A stretch of DNA of 6,478 bases from Deltaproteobacteria bacterium (GTDB lineage Bacteria; Desulfobacterota; DSM-4660; Desulfatiglandales; Desulfatiglandaceae). Under the pieces are notes generated by a model, which was not told the origin of the DNA, did no database searches, and saw only the letters and a list, made by a program, of their open reading frames with translations. The DNA is taken from assembly GCA_019307165.1 (NCBI GenBank), contig JAFDKD010000203.1, positions 1 through 6,478 of the forward strand. The letters are read 5' to 3'. Shown in pieces: positions 5,348 through 6,478 of the stretch (position 1 is its first letter; every line of letters begins with the position of its first letter). The position numbers and the translations under genes were made by a program.

Positions 5348-6286
5348 GCGGACGTCCGAGTGGTGGGGTTGGGCCAGGCATGCATGGACTACCTGGGGCA
5401 AATTCCCGCCTATCCCGATGAAGACGGAAAGATGCAATTCGACGCGTTGCACATGCAGTGCGGCGGCCCGGCCTCAACCGCCATGGTGACCCTTTCGCGA
5501 CTCGGTATTCCCACATCTTTCCTGGGCGCCGTATCGGACGATGTCTTTGGTAAAGAGATTGTCAGGAACCTCGAACATGAATGCGTCGACATCTCATTTC
5601 TAAAAATAACACCCGGATATAACTCCCAATTTGCCTTTATCGCCATTACGACCGACAGCGGCAAGCGGACCATTTTCTGGCACAGAGGGACCGTGCCGGT
5701 CCTGACGCCCGCCCATGTGGACCTGACCCCTTTCGCCCACGCGCGCGTTCTTCACCTGGACAACCTGATGATGGAGGCCTCCATGGCGGCGGCTGCGCAG
5801 GCCCGCGCCCGAGGAATGATCGTCGTGATGGACGCCGGCACACTCAGGAATGGGAGCCGGGAACTGTGCGCCCATGTGGACGTGTTGATTGCCTCACGGG
5901 CTTTTGCGTATGCACTGAGTCCCCTGAAAAAAGGCCCGGAAGCGGCGCTTCGCTCGCTCCAGGCCCTTGGCCCGCAACAGGCGGTCATCACCCTCGGCCC
6001 CCGGGGAAGCATCGGGAGGGTCCGCCATGAAACCATTCAACAGCCTGCCTTTCAAGTCAAAACAATGGACACCACGGGCGCGGGCGACGTGTATCACGGG
6101 GCGTACATTTACGGGTTGCTTCAAAACTGGGACATGCCCCGATGCATGCGCTTCGCATCAGCGGCGGCGGCGCTGAAATGCACCCGCATCGGGGCGCAGG
6201 CAGGGATTCCCCTCCTGGACGAGGTGGAAAAACTGATCAAAGGACAAACCACGGATGACACGGATTTCACAAATAGGAACATGTAA
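5345..6286 (+). CDS. PfkB-family (ribokinase-like) carbohydrate/nucleoside kinase
   Basis: This is a cytoplasmic kinase that moves the ATP gamma-phosphate to a sugar or nucleoside hydroxyl. From ATG 5345 the product has 313 residues, normal for the family. VVGLGQACMDYLG forms the first strand with the substrate-binding Asp. The GG pair of PfkB signature 1 is at 40-41 (QCGGPASTAMV). Near the end is signature 2, DTTGAGD at 242-248, with the catalytic base Asp248 and the anion-hole glycines, followed by YHGAYIYGLL. VITLGPRGS (about 214-222) is the usual strand before the ATP site. The substrate is not clear. The start is ambiguous: ATG 5324 is in frame and adds MFNLQCS, coded by the heptamer repeat, with an AAGGGG 11 bases upstream. 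ATG 5345 fits the family start better but has no Shine-Dalgarno. The last 14 residues (GQTTDDTDFTNRNM) lie outside the fold and come from a short repeat. The gene stands alone behind the repeat-filled spacer. Confidence 0.9.
   Translation: MADVRVVGLGQACMDYLGQIPAYPDEDGKMQFDALHMQCGGPASTAMVTLSRLGIPTSFLGAVSDDVFGKEIVRNLEHECVDISFLKITPGYNSQFAFIAITTDSGKRTIFWHRGTVPVLTPAHVDLTPFAHARVLHLDNLMMEASMAAAAQARARGMIVVMDAGTLRNGSRELCAHVDVLIASRAFAYALSPLKKGPEAALRSLQALGPQQAVITLGPRGSIGRVRHETIQQPAFQVKTMDTTGAGDVYHGAYIYGLLQNWDMPRCMRFASAAAALKCTRIGAQAGIPLLDEVEKLIKGQTTDDTDFTNRNM
6249..6270 (+). repeat. short CACGGAT repeat forming the kinase C-terminal tail
   Basis: CACGGAT occurs at 6250-6256 and again at 6259-6265, with a 9-base period, followed by TTCAC. 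The motif resembles a CCACGGAT(T/G)ACACGGATTTCAC sequence that I know from spacers of various environmental bacteria; that likeness is from memory. Here it lies in the reading frame and encodes TTDDTDFT just before the stop. Confidence 0.55.
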
Positions 6287-6326
6287 GAAGTGAGCTATAT
6301 ATAACGACCTAAATCCTTGCGCATAC

Positions 6327-6419
6327 ATACACAGCGGTTTACAGAATACAGTTTTTCAAAATAGCTCTATCGCCGGCGATCTTAATAAGCGATTCGCAAT
6401 TTGTTGTGACGCTGTGTAT
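6327..6419. repeat. 93-bp segment bounded by perfect 10-bp inverted repeats
   Basis: ATACACAGCG (6327-6336) and CGCTGTGTAT (6410-6419) are exact reverse complements. Between them lie a perfect 12-base palindrome ATCGCCGGCGAT (6369-6380) and a small GCGA-T-TCGC hairpin (6389-6397). Terminal inverted repeats around a non-coding core suggest a miniature mobile element or a structured RNA. No clear target-site duplication is visible. Confidence 0.5.
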
Positions 6420-6421
6420 AG

Positions 6422-6444
6422 ATCCGCCAAAAAGTCCGGCGGAT
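6422..6444. repeat. 7-bp perfect hairpin
   Basis: ATCCGCC (6422-6428) pairs with GGCGGAT (6438-6444) around AAAAAGTCC. No T-run follows on the + strand. On the minus strand a short A/T mix precedes the next structure. It could be a weak terminator or a REP-like unit. Confidence 0.4.
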
Positions 6445-6478
6445 AAAGTTATGAGCGCCGCCTCCGGCCTGAGGGGCG

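Larger units (their letters stand above)
6287..6478. other. AT-richer non-coding end of window
   Basis: No gene can be supported. After the kinase stop come a TATATATA-like stretch (6296-6303) and then the inverted-repeat structures listed separately. An ATG at 6451 opens nine codons to the window edge (MSAASGLRG) without a clear ribosome binding site. The last 25 bases are GC-rich, with a CCTC/GAGG dyad (6461-6464, 6471-6474), so the window may stop inside another repeat or at a gene start. Confidence 0.45.

Noticed and set aside
6451..6478. Start of a new + strand gene at ATG 6451
   Set aside because: Only nine codons are visible before the window ends, there is no clear Shine-Dalgarno, and the bases form part of a GC-rich dyad.

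Overview
The window is moderately GC-rich and densely coded, and it reads as a chromosomal segment of a Gram-negative bacterium. The envelope genes support this: a class A penicillin-binding protein (PBP) with a PBP1A-type OB domain, and a lipoprotein with a type II-like signal. The spacers between genes hold short dispersed-looking hairpins of the ATTCCC...GGGAAT type, a heptamer tandem repeat and a CACGGAT repeat. I associate that mix with Desulfobacterota (sulfate-reducing 'deltaproteobacteria') and related environmental lineages. This taxonomic reading is an inference, not a measurement.

Layout. Positions 1-147 are the 3' end of an ATP-grasp (RimK-like) ligase gene on the + strand. A small unrecognised gene (177-419, minus strand) converges on it. 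This small gene diverges from a two-gene + strand envelope operon. The first gene of the operon is a bifunctional glycosyltransferase/transpeptidase PBP (main frame 548-3613). Its signal-anchor start lies in another frame at 496-547, one base out of register. Next, sharing an ATGA stop/start overlap, comes a 456-residue TPR-like putative lipoprotein (3610-4980). Positions 4981-5323 hold no gene but at least three related hairpin repeats. A PfkB-family sugar or nucleoside kinase (5345-6286) follows. Its start codon sits in a 4x7-bp tandem repeat, and its last codons are made from another short repeat. The remaining 190 bases carry inverted repeats and no gene I can support.

How the genes fit together. 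The PBP polymerises glycan strands with its GT51 domain and cross-links peptides with its transpeptidase domain in the periplasm. The coupled TPR-like lipoprotein is well placed to be a dedicated partner or activator, by analogy with LpoA-PBP1A in E. coli and LpoP-PBP1b in Pseudomonas. The PBP also has roughly 200 extra residues inside its transpeptidase domain, which could be the docking surface. The kinase is separated from this operon by about 340 bases of repeats and looks like an independent unit.

The best leads are the apparent one-base frameshift at the PBP start, the PBP insertion with its coupled lipoprotein, and the heptamer repeat at the kinase start. I see no CRISPR array, rRNA, tRNA, transposase or phage gene.
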